In this document: positions 1 through 7,152 of the stretch, piece by piece
Numbering within the stretch: the stretch's first letter is position 1
Layout: each line of letters begins with the position of its first letter
Assembly (NCBI RefSeq): GCF_900115005.1
Contig: NZ_FOUY01000005.1
Coordinates: 1 to 64,000 of the forward strand
Direction: 5' to 3'
Length of the DNA stretch: 64,000 nt
Origin: Pseudonocardia ammonioxydans
GTDB lineage: Bacteria; Actinomycetota; Actinomycetes; Mycobacteriales; Pseudonocardiaceae
Notes under the pieces: generated by a model
What the model saw: only the letters and a program-made list of their open reading frames with translations
The model's database searches: none
Told to the model about the DNA's origin: nothing
Program-made: the position numbers and the translations under genes

Positions 1-215
1 TAGCGGTAGACCGTGGAGGTGCCGACCCCGAACCCGCAGGCCAACTCGGCGTAGGTGTCGTTCTTGCGCAGGTGCGCGACCACCAGCAGCGCCTGGCGGC
101 CGGCGGCGAGCTTGCGCCACCGGGTTCCACGGGCGGCGCGGTGTCCGCGCAGGAGATCGGCGAGCAGGTTGAGCGCGCGGCTGGACACGGTCATCCCAGA
201 CGGGTAGGACAGCAC
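1..215 (-). CDS. IS-type transposase, N-terminal part (runs off the window)
   Basis: Reading leftwards from a GTG at 215, the frame gives VLSYPSGMTVSSRALN and then a helix-turn-helix-like stretch (YAELACGFGVGTSTVYR) before the window edge. This resembles the N-terminus of IS5-type DDE transposases of actinomycetes, where an HTH precedes the nuclease domain. An AGGAG lies 7 nt upstream of the GTG; an internal ATG at 194 is an alternative start. Only about 71 codons are present, so the catalytic DDE residues cannot be judged. A long inverted repeat sits immediately upstream, as expected at an IS end. Confidence 0.7.
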   Translation of the reverse strand, partial: MLSYPSGMTVSSRALNLLADLLRGHRAARGTRWRKLAAGRQALLVVAHLRKNDTYAELACGFGVGTSTVYR

Positions 216-218
216 CTT

Positions 219-273
219 GAAGCTCCTGGTAGGACGTGTTGATCTAGTCAATCGCCCGTCTACCAGGAGCTTC
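219..273. repeat. Inverted repeat at the IS end
   Basis: The arms gaagctcctggtag (219-232) and ctaccaggagcttc (260-273) are perfect inverses and extend by a further acg/cgt after a one-base bulge. The left arm contains the transposase ribosome binding site on the minus strand, and the right arm repeats that sequence on the plus strand. This could be an IS terminal structure or two abutting IS ends. The rest of 274-435 contains no gene I can support. Confidence 0.6.
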
Positions 274-435
274 ACCCATTCGAGGCCACGACACGCCGCA
301 GCCCGCTGACCTGCTCATCCAGCAGGTTGGCAAAGGCTCACTGGCGAGCCGCGTCCGACGAGCGGCGCTGAACACTGCGCCGCTGGTCAGCAGTCCGGCG
401 TAGTCCGTGGCCGTCCGTCGGGTGGCCGGTCGGTT

Positions 436-455
436 GTCACTCAGTTAGTCACTCA
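436..455 (+). repeat. Left copy of a 20-bp direct repeat flanking the arsenic region
   Basis: The sequence gtcactcagttagtcactca is itself a tandem of a 12-bp unit (gtcactcagtta). It overlaps the stop codon of the broken MFS gene. The copy at 4491-4510 differs at one base of 20. Both copies have the same orientation, as in attachment sites or a target duplication. Confidence 0.6.
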
Positions 456-1599
456 GTGCGGGCCGCGCGGCTCCATCGGCCGATCGGGCGTAGAGCGCAA
501 CGCACGTCCAGGAGATGGCCGCGATGATGATGAATCCGACGTAGACGATGCCGATCCCGGCGACGGCGGCGAGGGCCGATGCTGCGATCGGCGCGAGAAG
601 ACCGGCGATGCCCCAACCGGTGAACACCCGGCCGTACAGGGCGCCGAAACGCTACCTCGGGACGATGTCGGACACGGCTGCGGGGGTGAGTGTCGACAGC
701 GCGCCATACTGGGTCCCGAGCAAGAAGAGCGCTACCAGGGCGAGCAGACCGTTCACTCCGACCGCCAGCGGGATGCAGGCGACGACGAGCAGTGCCGAGT
801 TCGCGTGCAGCGTCGTGCGGCGTCCGATTCGGTCCGAAGCCGGTCCGGCTGCCAGGCGTCCGACGAAGTTGCCGACGTTGAGCAGGGTCACTGCCACCGC
901 GACGGCGGCCGTCGACCCAGCGAGTTGGCCGGCATGTGCGAACGCTGCGAGCGCCGGTGCGCTCCCGAGCCCGAAGGCGAGCCACAGGGCGATGATCGGG
1001 CCACGCGGTGCCTGTCGGTCGTCCGGACGGGCCTCGGCTGTGGGCGCGGTGGCCGCTTGGGCGGGGAGCAGGACTGCTGCCACGACCAGGAGGAGACCGA
1101 GTGCGACGGCGAGCAGTGCGAAGGTCCAGCTACGACCGAGTGCGTCGAGCAGGGCGGCCGCGATGGGGGCGAGGATCGCGGTGCCGATCGCGTAGGCGCT
1201 CACGACCAGGCCGAGCGCCAGCCCACGACCGGTCGTGAACGTCCCGGCCACCCGCACCGCCGTCGCATAGCCGAGCCCTGTCGTGCCGCCGAGGACGATG
1301 CCGAACGACAGGACCATCACTGCGACCGAGGACGCCGCTGCGCTTCCGAGTAGCCCGGCGACGGTGCCGACCGCCGCGACCACGGCCATCCGACGCGGGG
1401 CGATCGAGTCGGCGATCCGGCCACCCACGAGCACGCCGGTCATGAACGCGGCCAGGCCGACGGAGAACACCGTGGTCAGCACGGTCGGTCCAGCGCCCAA
1501 CTCGCGCTGCAGCGACGCGGTGAACACGTCCCAGGCGAACAGTGGGCTCACGGCCAGGTCGAGCAGCATCGCGCCGAGCAGCACGCGCCGTCTGCTCAC
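445..1599 (-). pseudogene. MFS transporter of the arsenic operon, interrupted by an in-frame TAG
   Basis: A 12-helix-type MFS permease starts at GTG 1599 (GGAGGA 6 nt upstream). Codons follow uninterrupted to a TAG at 652-654, after residue 315 (...SDIVPR-stop). The same frame then continues with typical MFS residues (RFGALYGRVFTGWGIAGLL...) to the natural TAA at 445. Total length without the amber codon would be about 384 residues, normal for the family. There is no frameshift, so one nonsense substitution appears to have removed the last two helices. It is the fourth gene after arsR-acr3-arsC, 34 bp behind arsC. Its substrate is unknown; an organoarsenical or arsenite-related efflux role is inferred only from position. 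Sequencing error or readthrough cannot be excluded. Confidence 0.75.
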
Positions 1600-1633
1600 C
1601 CGGTCCTCCGTCCGCCGGTCTGGGCTCTGCCGA

Positions 1634-2056
1634 TCAGTGTTGCGGCTGGGCGGTGGCGGGGACGAGCTCGGCGAGCAGCTCGCGCACGCGGCGGTCGATC
1701 TCGTCGCGGATGGGCCGGATCTCGGTGGCGGGGCGTCCGGCGGGGTCGTCGAGCTGCCAGTCCAGGTAGCGCTTGCCGGGGAAGATCGGGCAGGCGTCCC
1801 CGCACCCCATCGTGATCACCACGTCTGAGGCCTGGACGGCGTCGGTGGTCAGCGGTTTCGGGAACGCCTGGTCGAGGTCGAGCCCGATCTCGGCCATCAC
1901 CTCGCGGACGGCGGGATTGACGGTGTCGGCGGGCGCGGATCCGGCCGAGCGGACAACGACGGCGCCCTGGGCGTGGTGGTCGAGCAGCGCGGCGGCCATC
2001 TGGGAGCGGCCTGCGTTGTGCACGCACACGAACAGGACTTCCGGCGTGCTGCTCAT
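1634..2056 (-). CDS. arsC: Arsenate reductase, low-molecular-weight phosphatase fold
   Basis: This 140-residue protein carries the phosphatase loop C11-VHNAG-R17 right after the first beta strand (VLFVCVHNAGRSQMA). A second cysteine pair, C85 and C89, lies in ITMGCGDACPIFPGK. Those cysteines mark the arsenate-reductase branch, which reduces As(V) to As(III) using a thiol partner (thioredoxin, or mycothiol/mycoredoxin in actinobacteria). The ATG overlaps the acr3 stop (ATGA), so the two genes are translationally coupled and As(III) would be produced beside its exporter. Confidence 0.93.
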   Translation of the reverse strand: MSSTPEVLFVCVHNAGRSQMAAALLDHHAQGAVVVRSAGSAPADTVNPAVREVMAEIGLDLDQAFPKPLTTDAVQASDVVITMGCGDACPIFPGKRYLDWQLDDPAGRPATEIRPIRDEIDRRVRELLAELVPATAQPQH

Positions 2057-3126
2057 GCGGGGTCCTTCCAGCGACGTCGGGCGGCGAGGGAGACGTAGAC
2101 CAGGGCGACCAGGACGGGGACCTCGATGAGCGGGCCGACCACTCCGGCCAGGGCCTGTCCGGAGGTGACGCCGAAGGTGGCGATGGCGACGGCGATGGCC
2201 AGCTCGAAGTTGTTGCCCGCCGCGGTGAACGCCAGCGTCGTCGTACGGGCGTAGCCGAGCCCGATCCCCCAGCCAAAGGCGTAGGACCCGGCCCACATCA
2301 GCGCGAAGTAGATCAGCAGCGGCAGGGCGATCCGGGCGACGTCGAGCGGTTGCGAGGTGATCGCCTGCCCCTGCAGGGCGAACAGGATCACGATGGTGAA
2401 CAGCAGCCCGTACAGGGCGAGCGGCCCGACCCGGGGCAGGAACCGCGACTCATACCAGTCTCGGCCGCGGGTGCGCTCCCCCAGACGCCGCGACAGGTAG
2501 CCGGCCACCAGCGGGATACCGAGGAACACCAGCACCGACCCGGCGATCTGCCACGGCGACACGTCCAGGTCCGTGGTCGGCAAGCCCAGCCAACCGGGCA
2601 GCAGATCGAGGTAGAACCAGCCGAGCGCGGCGAAGGCGATCACCTGGAACACCGAGTTCAGCGCCACCAGCACGGCGGCGGCCTCCCGGTCCCCGCAGGC
2701 CAGGTCGTTCCAGATGATGACCATCGCGATACAGCGCGCCAGCCCGACGATGATCAGACCGGTGCGGTACTCGGGCAGGTCCGGCAACAGCAGCCACGCC
2801 AGCGCGAACATCAGCGCCGGGCCGACAACCCAGTTCAGCACCAGCGACGCGATCATCAGCCTGCGGTCACCGGTGACGGTGTCCAGGCGGTCGTAGCGGA
2901 CCTTGGCCAGCACCGGGTACATCATCACCAGCAGCCCGAGCGCGATCGGCAACGACACCCCCGCCACCGACACGGCGTCGAGCGCGGCGCCGAGGCCGGG
3001 GATCAGTCGTCCGGCGAGCAGGCCGAGTGCCATCGCGGCCAGGATCCACACCGGCAGCAGTCGGTCCAGCGTGGACAGCCGGGCAACGACCGGCGCCTCG
3101 GTGCCCGTCCCGGGTGCAGCGCTCAC
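2053..3126 (-). CDS. acr3: Arsenite efflux permease, ACR3 family
   Basis: The predicted 357-residue protein has about ten hydrophobic segments and typical ACR3 stretches (MYPVLAKVRYDRL, LGLARC-type turn around VGLARCIAMVIIWNDLACG). ACR3 exports As(III) across the plasma membrane. The cysteine in the fourth-helix region (LARC) corresponds to the residue needed for transport in studied members. GTG 3126 overlaps the arsR stop as GTGA, and a reading frame extending further upstream is therefore ignored. Second gene of arsR-acr3-arsC-MFS. Confidence 0.93.
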   Translation of the reverse strand: MSAAPGTGTEAPVVARLSTLDRLLPVWILAAMALGLLAGRLIPGLGAALDAVSVAGVSLPIALGLLVMMYPVLAKVRYDRLDTVTGDRRLMIASLVLNWVVGPALMFALAWLLLPDLPEYRTGLIIVGLARCIAMVIIWNDLACGDREAAAVLVALNSVFQVIAFAALGWFYLDLLPGWLGLPTTDLDVSPWQIAGSVLVFLGIPLVAGYLSRRLGERTRGRDWYESRFLPRVGPLALYGLLFTIVILFALQGQAITSQPLDVARIALPLLIYFALMWAGSYAFGWGIGLGYARTTTLAFTAAGNNFELAIAVAIATFGVTSGQALAGVVGPLIEVPVLVALVYVSLAARRRWKDPA

Positions 3127-3509
3127 TGCGCGACTGCCGCGTTCTGAGTGGCTTCGCCCGGGACCAGGACGGCCGACAAGCGCCTGAGCACGTCGGGTTG
3201 GACGCGGTAGTAGATCCATGTGCCGCGCCGCTCGCCGCTGATCAGCCCAGCCTCGCGGAGCACCTTGAGGTGGTGCGAGATCGTCGGTCCGGTCAAGTCG
3301 AACACGTCGGTCAGGTCGCACACACACGCCTCACCACCCGCGTGGGACGCGATCAGCGACAGCAGCCGCAAGCGCACCGGGTCGCCCATCGCCTTGAACA
3401 CCCGAGCCAGCTCGGCCGACTGCTCGCCCGTCAGGGGTTCGGCCACCAGCGGGGAGCAGCACCCGACCACCGCGGCCAGGTCCACGACCACCCGATCCTG
3501 CTTTGACAT
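3123..3509 (-). CDS. arsR: ArsR-family arsenic-responsive repressor
   Basis: A winged helix-turn-helix repressor of 128 residues. It has Cys17-Cys18 near the N-terminus (VVGCCSP) and Cys62/Cys64 in ACVCDLT at the start of the HTH, followed by TGPTISHHLKVLREAGL as recognition helix. The N-terminal CC plus a helix cysteine resembles the Corynebacterium glutamicum ArsR arrangement, in which As(III) is bound by three cysteines. It heads the minus-strand ars operon and is divergent from the ArsI/CadI gene, so it probably controls both from the 71-bp gap. Confidence 0.93.
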   Translation of the reverse strand: MSKQDRVVVDLAAVVGCCSPLVAEPLTGEQSAELARVFKAMGDPVRLRLLSLIASHAGGEACVCDLTDVFDLTGPTISHHLKVLREAGLISGERRGTWIYYRVQPDVLRRLSAVLVPGEATQNAAVAQ

Positions 3510-3580
3510 ACGTCTACCTTGACAGCCGTCGAACCAAGGCGCAACCTTTGTATCGACCGTTATCGAATCAAGGAGTGGTC
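3510..3580. promoter_or_regulatory. Divergent arsR / arsI control region
   Basis: This 71-bp gap between two divergent arsenic genes is less GC-rich than its surroundings. It contains ttgaca (3519-3524) and two direct tatcga hexamers (3551-3556 and 3561-3566). The AGGAG before the downstream ATG is at 3571-3575. The ArsR operator is expected here; the tatcga pair is the best visible candidate, but no clean dyad is seen. Confidence 0.5.
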
Positions 3581-4069
3581 ATGTCCCGAGTCCAGCTCGC
3601 ACTGCGCGTCGCCGACCTCGAAGGGTCGATCGACTTCTACCGGTCGCTGTTCGGGGTCGAACCGGCCAAACGCCGTCCCGGCTACGCGAACTTCGCCGTT
3701 ACCGAGCCACCGCTCAAGCTCGTCCTGATCGAGGGCCAGGAGGGCGAGCCCACCGTCATGGACCACCTCGGTGTCGAGGTCGAGACCACCGACGAGGTCA
3801 GCCAAGCCACCGAACGCCTCTCCGCGCTCGGACTGTTCACCCAGGTCGAGGGCGACACCACCTGCTGCTACGCCCTGCAGGACAAGGTCTGGGTCCACGG
3901 ACCCGGCGCGGAACCGTGGGAGGTCTACACCGTCAAGGCCGACGCCCCGGACGCCACCTCCATCCACCCTGTCGGCGTCTCGCCCGAGGCGGCCGGGAGC
4001 TGCGAGTGCGGGCAACCGGTCACCCCCACGGGGAAGGCCGACGCCTGCTGCGCCACCAGCGCCAGCTGA
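3581..4069 (+). CDS. ArsI/CadI-type VOC dioxygenase (C-As lyase family)
   Basis: The 162-residue vicinal-oxygen-chelate protein begins MSRVQLALRV, as M. tuberculosis CadI does. Candidate Fe(II) ligands are Gln5, His62 and Glu114, and the vicinal pair Cys95-Cys96 lies in the TTCCYA motif that binds trivalent methylarsenicals in ArsI. ArsI splits the carbon-arsenic bond of methyl-As(III), giving As(III) for export by Acr3. The C-terminal tail adds CECG and ACCATS cysteines. The start at ATG 3581 is chosen for its AGGAG at 3571. Whether it acts on organoarsenicals or only responds to metals is inferred from the motif. Confidence 0.88.
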   Translation: MSRVQLALRVADLEGSIDFYRSLFGVEPAKRRPGYANFAVTEPPLKLVLIEGQEGEPTVMDHLGVEVETTDEVSQATERLSALGLFTQVEGDTTCCYALQDKVWVHGPGAEPWEVYTVKADAPDATSIHPVGVSPEAAGSCECGQPVTPTGKADACCATSAS

Positions 4070-4151
4070 CGAGCACGGTTCGACTGGTCGCCTGCGGACG
4101 TCGCGCGAGACTCGCGGCCGATCCGCGGCGACCTACCGTGTCCGAGTGGCG

Positions 4152-4441
4152 ATGACCGTGGACGAACTCGCGCAACCGCTCTACGTCGGCCCGGGCGACG
4201 CCCGCGTCACCCTCGGCACGCCCACCGAGGAGCCCGTCTCCGACGTCCTACCGGAGGGCCTCGGTGACGAGGTCCGGATGCTCCTCGGCCGGCACGGCGA
4301 GCGCACCATCCCGCAGTTGAGGAACCAGGCCGACAGGGACACCTGGCGCGAGGGAACCGGCTTGCGCAAGCCCGGCCGGTGCAGGAGCACGGAGCCATCG
4401 CGATGGACGAGATCTTTCCGGCCGACGATGACTTGGCTTGA
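4152..4441 (+). pseudogene. Possible frameshifted small hypothetical gene
   Basis: From ATG 4152 the frame reads MTVDELAQPLYVGPGD and later LPEGLGDEVRMLLGRHGER. Near 4360-4380 this frame turns into an arginine/serine-rich, non-coding-looking tail. The next frame from there reads PVQEHGAIAMDEIFPADDD to a TGA at 4441 and looks much more protein-like. A single-base indel in a roughly 95-residue gene would explain this. I do not recognise the family and no clear ribosome binding site is visible. Its position between the arsenic genes and the right direct repeat fits decaying island DNA. Confidence 0.35.
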
Positions 4442-4490
4442 TGTCTGACGCGCGGATGGTCCCGGGGCCGGAGCGATAGACACTCAGTTG

Positions 4491-4510
4491 GTCACTCAGT
4501 TGGTCACTCA
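4491..4510 (+). repeat. Right copy of the 20-bp direct repeat
   Basis: The sequence gtcactcagttggtcactca matches 436-455 at 19 of 20 positions. Here the 12-bp unit continues one more period to the left (4481-4492, 4493-4504, partial 4505-4510). It lies 62 bp from the 3' end of tRNA-Ala, a common integration site class. Confidence 0.6.
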
Positions 4511-4531
4511 CCGAGACCCGGCTCCGGACAA

Positions 4532-4559
4532 GAAAAAAGCCAGGACCTGAGTCCTGGCT
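4532..4559 (-). terminator. Intrinsic terminator of tRNA-Ala
   Basis: A 9-bp stem, agccaggac (4538-4546) with gtcctggct (4551-4559), has a 4-nt loop. On the minus strand it is followed by six U residues. It lies 13 bp beyond the tRNA-Ala 3' end, in the same direction. Confidence 0.85.
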
Positions 4560-4569
4560 GGTGAAGAAG

Positions 4570-4644
<75 letters not shown>

Positions 4645-4748
4645 TTGCGACATGGAGAACACTACACGGCCCCGTTCAGCCGTCCGACGGGGGGTACCCC
4701 TCGGGTCCGACTCACCCGAAGCCGCAGCTCACCGCGGGAGCGGCGGGG

Positions 4749-5591
4749 TCAGCCGGTCTGCTCCCCCGGCCCCTCGCCGGAGGTCGGCATGTCGCGCAGC
4801 CGCTCGATGCCCGGGTCCCGGGCCCAGAACTCGGCGAAACCGTGCTCGGCGAACCGCTCGGCGACCAGGTGCATGGCGATGTCGTGGCGCACGTAGTCGA
4901 CCGCCAGCAGCACGGCGGCGGGGTCGTCGGTGTAGAGCCCCCAGGTCTGCTCGCCGGTCAGCCCGCCGATCACCGCCTGGGCACGGTCGGCGACGACGAC
5001 CAGCAGCCGTCGTCCCAGGTTCGCCTCGACGATCTCGGGGCTGGAGTAGCGGTGCTCGGTCGTCCAGCCGACCTGGTCCTGGTCTCGTCCGAAGACGACG
5101 GTGGAGACCGCGCAGCCGAGCTCCTCGGCGCGGCGGACGGTCGGCTTGAGCTCGTCGAGGTCCTCCGGCCAGCCGGAGACGAACAGCTCGTGCCGGGCCG
5201 CAGCGACGACGTCCTCGGCCCGGTCGAGCAGCGTCCGCCGCTCGGCCAGCGAGTGCACCAGCCGCACCTGGGTCGGTGACGCCAGCTGCGGCATCTCGTT
5301 CTCCAGCACCTCCAGGGTGCGGTCGAAGTCGCGGCGCATCCGCTCGAGCAGCGACGCCGGCGGCAGCGGGACGTAGCCCATTCCGTCGCCGGTGCGCACC
5401 TCGTAGGCGGCGCCGCGTCCCACCAGCTTGCCGAGGGTCTCGTACACCGTGCTGCGCGGGACACCGGAGCGCTTGGCCACCTCGTAGCCGTTCACCGGCT
5501 CCCCCGACGCCACCAGCGCGACGTAGGCCTTCGCCTCGTAACCGGACATACCGAGACGCTGCAGCTCCCCGGTCACGCGCAGCACGGACAT
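4749..5591 (-). CDS. TrmB-family transcriptional regulator
   Basis: The 280-residue protein opens with a TrmB-type winged HTH (LQRLGMSGYEAKAYVALV, then SGVPRSTVYETLGKLV). A short coiled helix follows (about residues 85-105), then a C-terminal effector domain of the TrmB/PLD-like type. TrmB regulators often sense sugars and control sugar uptake, but the ligand here is unknown. It is transcribed alone, facing the tRNA-Ala gene. The adjacent gluconate operon may or may not be a target. Confidence 0.8.
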   Translation of the reverse strand: MSVLRVTGELQRLGMSGYEAKAYVALVASGEPVNGYEVAKRSGVPRSTVYETLGKLVGRGAAYEVRTGDGMGYVPLPPASLLERMRRDFDRTLEVLENEMPQLASPTQVRLVHSLAERRTLLDRAEDVVAAARHELFVSGWPEDLDELKPTVRRAEELGCAVSTVVFGRDQDQVGWTTEHRYSSPEIVEANLGRRLLVVVADRAQAVIGGLTGEQTWGLYTDDPAAVLLAVDYVRHDIAMHLVAERFAEHGFAEFWARDPGIERLRDMPTSGEGPGEQTG

Positions 5592-5723
5592 TGCGAGATC
5601 TTCTCACTCGTTCGTCGCAGTCGTGCGACCCGGCAACTCCGCCACGGCCGCGGCGCCTCCACGGGCCCCGTGTCGGAGATCGATCGTGGACGGCCGCGCG
5701 CTACAGCGGCCCGCTCCCGATCA

Positions 5724-6455
5724 TCAGGTTCGGGGATCCGGATCGGCGCCGACGACGTCGGCCATCGCCGCGGTGGCCTCGGCCAGGATCGCCCGCATCG
5801 CGGCCTCGGCCGCGCCGGCGTCCCCGGAGCGGACGGCGTCGGCGACGTCCCCGTGCAACCGGATCGCCGCGGGTTCGGGGCGGGCCGGCATGAGGTGGTG
5901 CCGGGTCCGCCCGGCGAGCACCTCGGCGACCACGCCGTCGAGCGCGGCGAGCATCTCGTTGCCGGACGCCGCGAGCAGCGTCCGGTGGAACCGCACGTCG
6001 GCCTCGAGGTAGGCCTCGAAGTCCCCGGAGCGGCCGTGCACCGCCATGTCCATCACCGCACCCACCAGCTCCCCGCACTGCTCGGGGGTCGCCCGGGACG
6101 CGGCCAGCACCGCGGCCACCGGTTCCACCCCTCGGCGCAGCTCGGACAGCGACCGCAGCTGGTCGTCGCGGTCCGGACCGTCGAGCCGCCAGCGGATCAC
6201 CCGCGGATCGTGCACGTTCCAACGCTCGCGGGGCGCGACCGTCGTCCCGACCCGGCGGCGACTCTGCACCAGCCCCATCGACTCCAGCACCCGCACCGCC
6301 TCGCGCACCACGGTCCGGGACACCCCGTAGCGCTCGACCAGCTCGTCGGCGCGCAGCACCGTCCCGGGCGCGAGCCCGCCGCCGGCGACCAGCGCGCCGA
6401 GCCGGTCCAGGACGCCCGCGTGCAGCCCCGTCCCGCCACCGTCCGCCGCGTCCAC
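5724..6455 (-). CDS. GntR/FadR-subfamily repressor of the gluconate operon
   Basis: A 243-residue regulator: N-terminal winged HTH (ELVERYGVSRTVVREAVRVL) and C-terminal all-helical FCD domain with the metal-ligand pattern DVRFHRTLL and later HH and HGD residues. Start GTG 6455 has GAGGA 8 nt upstream. It is divergent from gntK-gntP across an AT-rich promoter, the classic gluconate arrangement. Gluconate or 6-phosphogluconate as inducer is inferred from that context. Confidence 0.88.
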   Translation of the reverse strand: MDAADGGGTGLHAGVLDRLGALVAGGGLAPGTVLRADELVERYGVSRTVVREAVRVLESMGLVQSRRRVGTTVAPRERWNVHDPRVIRWRLDGPDRDDQLRSLSELRRGVEPVAAVLAASRATPEQCGELVGAVMDMAVHGRSGDFEAYLEADVRFHRTLLAASGNEMLAALDGVVAEVLAGRTRHHLMPARPEPAAIRLHGDVADAVRSGDAGAAEAAMRAILAEATAAMADVVGADPDPRT

Positions 6456-6490
6456 GGGTCAATCCTCGCACCCGTTCCGGCCGTGGACGC

Positions 6491-6540
6491 TATTGAACAT
6501 ATCTGTATCGGTTTACTCTTGAATAAGTCATATCTATTTC
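6491..6540 (+). promoter_or_regulatory. AT-rich promoter/operator of the gluconate operon
   Basis: This conspicuously AT-rich patch in the gntR/gntK gap holds two direct catatct heptamers (6498-6504 and 6529-6535). They are 31 bp apart, about three helical turns. Such spacing on one DNA face suits a dimeric GntR-type repressor. The promoter of gntK, and possibly of the regulator, should lie here. Confidence 0.5.
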
Positions 6541-6612
6541 GCACACTGGCACGCACCGCGACCGGGTACTCCGGGCCCGTCGGCCGGACCGCCAGCCACG
6601 AGGAGCCGTGCA

Positions 6613-7152
6613 GTGACGCAGCAGCAGAGCTCACCCCCCGCCCCGCCCCTGGTCGTCGTGATGGGGGTGTCCGGTTCCGGCAAGTCGACCGTCGGCGCGG
6701 CCCTCGCCGAGCGCCTCGGCGTCCCCTACATCGACGCCGACGATCTGCACCCGCCGGCCAACGTCGCCAAGATGCGCGGCGGGACCCCGCTCACCGATGC
6801 CGACCGGGCCCCTTGGCTGGACACCGTCGGTGCGGAGCTGGCCGGACACGCCCCCACCGGGCTGGTCGTCGCGTGCTCGGCGCTGCGCCGCGTGTACCGC
6901 GACCGGCTGCGGGACCCCGCGCCCGGCACCGTCTTCCTGCACCTCACCGGCGACCGTGACGTGCTCGCCGGGCGCCTGACCGGTCGTCGCGGGCACTACA
7001 TGCCACCCACCCTGCTCGACTCGCAGATCGACACCCTCGAACCCCTCGAGGACGACGAGGCCGGGGCGACCCTGGACGTCGACCGCCCGGTCGAGGAGCT
7101 GGTGGCGGCCGGTGTCGCCGTCGTGACCGGGACGGGGGCCTGCCCGCGATGA
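6613..7152 (+). CDS. gntK: Gluconokinase
   Basis: A 179-residue P-loop kinase with Walker A GVSGSGKST (about residues 18-26) and the gluconokinase signatures DADDLHPPANVAKM and GRRGHYMPPTLLDSQ. It phosphorylates gluconate to 6-phosphogluconate for the pentose phosphate pathway. GTG 6613 has AGGAG 7 nt upstream. Its stop overlaps the gntP ATG (ATGA), so uptake and phosphorylation are coupled. Confidence 0.95.
   Translation: MTQQQSSPPAPPLVVVMGVSGSGKSTVGAALAERLGVPYIDADDLHPPANVAKMRGGTPLTDADRAPWLDTVGAELAGHAPTGLVVACSALRRVYRDRLRDPAPGTVFLHLTGDRDVLAGRLTGRRGHYMPPTLLDSQIDTLEPLEDDEAGATLDVDRPVEELVAAGVAVVTGTGACPR

Noticed and set aside
2350..3147. Gln/His/Arg-rich plus-strand frame opposite acr3, and similar long antisense frames throughout
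   Set aside because: High G+C keeps antisense frames open. Composition is biased, starts lack ribosome binding sites, and the opposite strand encodes recognised proteins.
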